The notes beneath the pieces were generated by a model. The model had not been told where the DNA came from, made no database searches, and saw only the letters and a list, made by a program, of their open reading frames with translations. This document shows positions 5,717-7,784 of a stretch of DNA of 7,784 bases, piece after piece (the stretch's first letter is position 1; every line of letters begins with the position of its first letter). The position numbers and the translations under genes were made by a program. Origin of the DNA: Microcaldota archaeon (GTDB lineage Archaea; Micrarchaeota; Micrarchaeia; Anstonellales; J096); contig JAPLWW010000068.1 of NCBI GenBank assembly GCA_026396375.1, forward strand, positions 1 through 7,784. The letters run 5' to 3'.

Positions 5717-7027
5717 ATGGAAGGCGCAGGCAGGTCCCTGGTTGTTGGAATATTGCTCCTATTTTTACTTGACTTTTCTTTCGCAAAGACTACGTGCGAC
5801 ACGGATGATTGCAAGATAACCATAACCATCAGTATAGCGTTTGCAGGCGCCACCGACGCGCAGATCGGCAAATGGTCAAAGGAGATAAGCGACGTGTGGA
5901 ACGGAGATGGGAAAACCACAGGGGACTGCAAATGCCCCGTAATCTTCAAGGTCAACACAACTAAGGTTGCAAACTGCACGCCCATCCCCCAGGGATACCA
6001 TTGCGTGAATGTCATTCCATGGAACAACTCCGCGGAAAGCCTTCCTCAGCTTCCCGCAGGCCCAAAGGCAGGGGAAAGGGTCACGGGATACATGGGAAAG
6101 ACGACCCAAAGCCCTTCTGTAAATGGAGCGAGCCTTGACGGGGACTGGTCTGACCAGATGAGCAGGCTTATCGACCCAAACAATCCGGATAGCGGGAATT
6201 ATGCTGATGCGGCGCACGAGGCCGGGCACATGATGGGATTGAACGACGGGGAAGGGGGGATCATGAATTTCACAAGCGGAGCGAATGCCACGCCTTCCCA
6301 GGGCAACATCGACAATGCTGTTGCAAGGGTCTGCGGACCGAATGCATGTCCTGACAGCTGCTGCTGCGGTAACGGGGTTGTGGAAAACAACAAGAATGAA
6401 AAATGCGACCCGATGGCGCAGCCGAGCGGATGCGGAGCCGGAGAAAGCTGCTGTCCGGTATGCTGCAGCTGCTTTGCGCCGCTTTGCATCGCTGCCTGGG
6501 GCGAATACCTTGACCAGGCCTCATGCCAGGCCGGCTGCGGGCCAGGGGCCTCATGCTACTACAATTACCAGACTGGATGCTGGGACTGCATAAAATATAA
6601 TATAGCGATAGAGAGATCCTGTCTTGACCCAACCAACATCAGGGGCAACCCCGACTGCGACCATCCAAAAAGCTATTCGATTGTGAAGCAGAGTAATGGA
6701 ACTTCGCCGTATGCTACTGCCATCAGTTCGATCCTGACCAATGAAAGATTAAACATTAGGACAAAGGAAGGGGACAGCGGATATTTGGTCACGCATGAAG
6801 GCGAGCTGGTTGATTATGGGAACGGGCTTCTGGAGGATCCCACTGCAACAATTTACACTGATAGAAAAACAATAAGCTTGATTTCTTCCGGAGAATTGAG
6901 CTTGGGTGAGGCTCTTTCGGGAGGGGATGTGAAAATAGATGGAGAGGGGATTTGGAACGCGATAAGGTTCGAGATATACAAGTTGTTATTCAGTCTGTTC
7001 GGCGGCTTTGGGACCACTGACATGTAA
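5717..7027 (+). CDS. secreted metzincin-like zinc metalloprotease, Cys-rich, with SCP2-like C-terminal domain
   Basis: This is a 436-aa exported protein. Residues 1-23 form a signal peptide (R6, hydrophobic 8-20, likely cut after SFA). The catalytic part, to about residue 200, contains HEAGHMMGLND at 167-177, the elongated metzincin zinc motif HExxHxxGxxD with Asp as third ligand as in snapalysin. It is followed by GIMNF at 181-185, a plausible Met-turn (M183). Residues 206-314 hold 20 of the 26 cysteines. CGNGVVE...EKCDP (217-231) resembles the disulfide-rich repeats of secreted bacterial and archaeal proteins. The last 110 residues (about 328-430) lack cysteine and show an SCP2-like pattern: GYLVTHEGELVDYGNG, then IYTDRKTISLISSGELSLGEAL, then GGDVKIDGEG and a final amphipathic helix. 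That domain usually binds lipids or sits on another enzyme. Base use is GC-richer in the Cys-rich part but arginine codons match the neighbours. The protease call is strong; the SCP2 call is tentative. Confidence 0.8.
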   Translation: MEGAGRSLVVGILLLFLLDFSFAKTTCDTDDCKITITISIAFAGATDAQIGKWSKEISDVWNGDGKTTGDCKCPVIFKVNTTKVANCTPIPQGYHCVNVIPWNNSAESLPQLPAGPKAGERVTGYMGKTTQSPSVNGASLDGDWSDQMSRLIDPNNPDSGNYADAAHEAGHMMGLNDGEGGIMNFTSGANATPSQGNIDNAVARVCGPNACPDSCCCGNGVVENNKNEKCDPMAQPSGCGAGESCCPVCCSCFAPLCIAAWGEYLDQASCQAGCGPGASCYYNYQTGCWDCIKYNIAIERSCLDPTNIRGNPDCDHPKSYSIVKQSNGTSPYATAISSILTNERLNIRTKEGDSGYLVTHEGELVDYGNGLLEDPTATIYTDRKTISLISSGELSLGEALSGGDVKIDGEGIWNAIRFEIYKLLFSLFGGFGTTDM

Positions 7028-7070
7028 TGGCAATGTAAAAACCAAAGGAGACAAAATCAATTCTTAAACA

Positions 7071-7078
7071 TTTATAAA
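7071..7078 (+). promoter_or_regulatory. TATA box of the VIT1/CCC1-like gene
   Basis: TTTATAAA, the best archaeal TATA match in the window, is centred 25 bp before the ATG at 7100. This predicts a leaderless transcript. Confidence 0.65.
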
Positions 7079-7099
7079 AGACTTGTAGCATAGACAAAC

Positions 7100-7570
7100 A
7101 TGATTAAACTGAAGAACTTTAGTTTTGGCGCCACCTCTGCTGTCATCACAGGATTGGCGATAATCGTCGGACTCAGCGGCATGTCCGATTCCAATATTAC
7201 GATAATTACTGCTTTGCTGATCCTTGCGCTAGCAGACAACATTTCCGATTCCTTTGGCATGCATATGTACCAGAGATCTGAGCATATCAAAGGCGCCAGA
7301 AAGTCGGCAGCCATGAATTTTATCACAAGGATAGCGATAGTCCTGTCCTTTGTGGCGTTCATATTGCTCCTGCCGATAAATTACGCGGTGGCAGCTTCAA
7401 TAATCTTCGGCCTTTTGATAATAACGGTTCTCAGCTATTTGATTGCAAAGGACCTGAAGATCGACCCTTATTTTGCCATTGCCAAATACTTGGCGCTTGC
7501 TGTTTTCGTGATGCTAGCGAGCTTCTACCTGAGGGAGATAATCATGCGCCTTGCGGGCGCATCACCCTGA
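7100..7570 (+). CDS. VIT1/CCC1-like membrane protein (putative Fe2+/Mn2+ transporter)
   Basis: A 156-aa membrane protein with about five hydrophobic segments (roughly residues 10-28, 32-50, 73-92, 96-116 and 126-146). The N-terminal FGATSAVITGLAIIVGL and the ALADNISDSFGMHMYQRSE segment (D46, D50, H55, E61) resemble the first two helices of VIT1/CCC1 iron and manganese transporters. Those transporters move metal across membranes by proton exchange. Members are usually 230-250 aa and carry a Glu-rich cytosolic metal-binding bundle between helices 2 and 3. Here only a short basic/charged loop (QRSEHIKGARKSA) occupies that place. It would probably work as a dimer, as the family does. The ATG is supported by a TATA box at the leaderless distance. 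It stands alone, with its own promoter and the separate aEF-1beta promoter behind it. Transport activity is inferred from resemblance only. Confidence 0.72.
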   Translation: MIKLKNFSFGATSAVITGLAIIVGLSGMSDSNITIITALLILALADNISDSFGMHMYQRSEHIKGARKSAAMNFITRIAIVLSFVAFILLLPINYAVAASIIFGLLIITVLSYLIAKDLKIDPYFAIAKYLALAVFVMLASFYLREIIMRLAGASP

Positions 7571-7576
7571 ATCCTG

Positions 7577-7594
7577 TTTTTCAAATCCTCTTTT
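7577..7594 (+). terminator. possible T-rich terminator after the VIT1/CCC1-like gene
   Basis: Two T runs (TTTTT at 7577-7581 and TTTT at 7591-7594) follow the stop codon closely. This is the usual form of archaeal intrinsic termination, without a hairpin. The signal is weak. Confidence 0.35.
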
Positions 7595-7602
7595 AGTTAA
7601 GG

Positions 7603-7610
7603 TTAAAAAT
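7603..7610 (+). promoter_or_regulatory. probable TATA box of the aEF-1beta gene
   Basis: TTAAAAAT lies about 36-43 bp before the ATG at 7646, predicting transcription from about 7630 and a short leader that contains GGTG (7636-7639) upstream of the ATG. Confidence 0.45.
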
Positions 7611-7645
7611 CATTCGATTGCATCAGGAGGAGATAGGTGTTTTAC

Positions 7646-7784
7646 ATGGGAGAAGTTGCAGCAACTTACAAGATATTCGTAGAAGATATGGAAAAGTTCA
7701 ATGATGTGAAGGCGGAAGTGCAGAAGCTCAACCCGAAGGCAATGGTCGAGGAGGAGCTCGGCTTCGGAATAAAGACCATAAAGG
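7646..7784 (+). CDS. ef1b: elongation factor 1-beta (aEF-1beta), 3'-partial
   Basis: The first 46 residues are visible before the window ends. MGEVAATYKIFVEDMEKF followed by VEEELGFGIKTIK matches the archaeal EF-1beta pattern (MGxVxxxYKI... then an acidic run and FGLKALKV). This roughly 90-aa single-domain factor exchanges GDP for GTP on aEF-1alpha during translation elongation. GGAGG (7627-7631) and GGTG (7636-7639) precede the start. An in-frame GTG at 7637 could add three residues, but the ATG gives the standard family N-terminus. The gene appears to have its own promoter. Confidence 0.85.
   Translation, partial: MGEVAATYKIFVEDMEKFNDVKAEVQKLNPKAMVEEELGFGIKTIK

Noticed and set aside
5320..6027. 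Long minus-strand open frame spanning korB, the tRNA and the metzincin start
   Set aside because: It runs antisense through a clear enzyme gene and a tRNA, and the product shows no recognisable motif.
6510..6560. Near-repeat CCAGGCCTCATGC / CCAGGGGCCTCATGC in the Cys-rich region
   Set aside because: It reflects the repeated protein pattern Ala-Ser-Cys in low-complexity Cys/Gly-rich coding DNA, not a DNA-level element.
1..7784. CRISPR arrays, insertion sequences, attachment sites
   Set aside because: I saw no regularly spaced repeats, terminal inverted repeats, transposase or integrase motifs. The tRNA is not followed by a duplicated 3' end within the window.

Overview
The window reads as part of an archaeal chromosome. 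The evidence is the start of an archaeal-type elongation factor 1-beta gene, a two-subunit 2-oxoacid:ferredoxin oxidoreductase with a gamma-alpha fusion, A/T-rich TATA-like boxes about 25 bp upstream of several starts, Shine-Dalgarno stretches of the GGAGGTGATC type, and arginine encoded almost only by AGG/AGA with frequent ATA isoleucine codons. Several proteins are shortened or re-arranged relative to their families, and many genes resemble only deep archaeal lineages. I therefore lean toward a DPANN-type archaeon such as the Micrarchaeota/Diapherotrites sphere, but this placement is inference. No mobile elements, CRISPR arrays or long empty regions are present; coding density is high and the longest gap is about 110 bp.

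Layout. (1) Positions 2-895, plus strand: the 3' part of an NFACT-N protein of the Rqc2/NEMF/RqcH ribosome-quality-control family that stops before the usual NFACT-R domain. (2) Two small unknown genes follow on the same strand (930-1199 and 1211-1579). (3) Converging on them with a 1-bp gap is a minus-strand site-2-protease family intramembrane metalloprotease (1581-2810). (4) A 111-bp divergent promoter region separates it from the plus-strand oxidoreductase pair korA-korB (2922-4697, 4707-5582). (5) A tRNA-Arg(GCG) gene (5609-5682) lies just behind korB. (6) A secreted, cysteine-rich metzincin-like protease with a probable SCP2-like C-terminal domain (5717-7027) follows. (7) Then comes a short VIT1/CCC1-like membrane protein (7100-7570), and (8) the first 46 codons of aEF-1beta (7646 to the window end).

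How they work together. korA and korB are the two halves of one enzyme that oxidatively decarboxylates a 2-oxoacid to an acyl-CoA and reduces ferredoxin. The NFACT protein and aEF-1beta both belong to translation but are far apart and not evidently linked. The S2P protease and the metzincin are both proteases, one in the membrane and one outside the cell; no shared regulation is visible. No multi-gene defence or novel system is evident. The most unusual items are the truncated NFACT protein with its two unknown neighbours and the metzincin/Cys-rich/SCP2-like domain combination.
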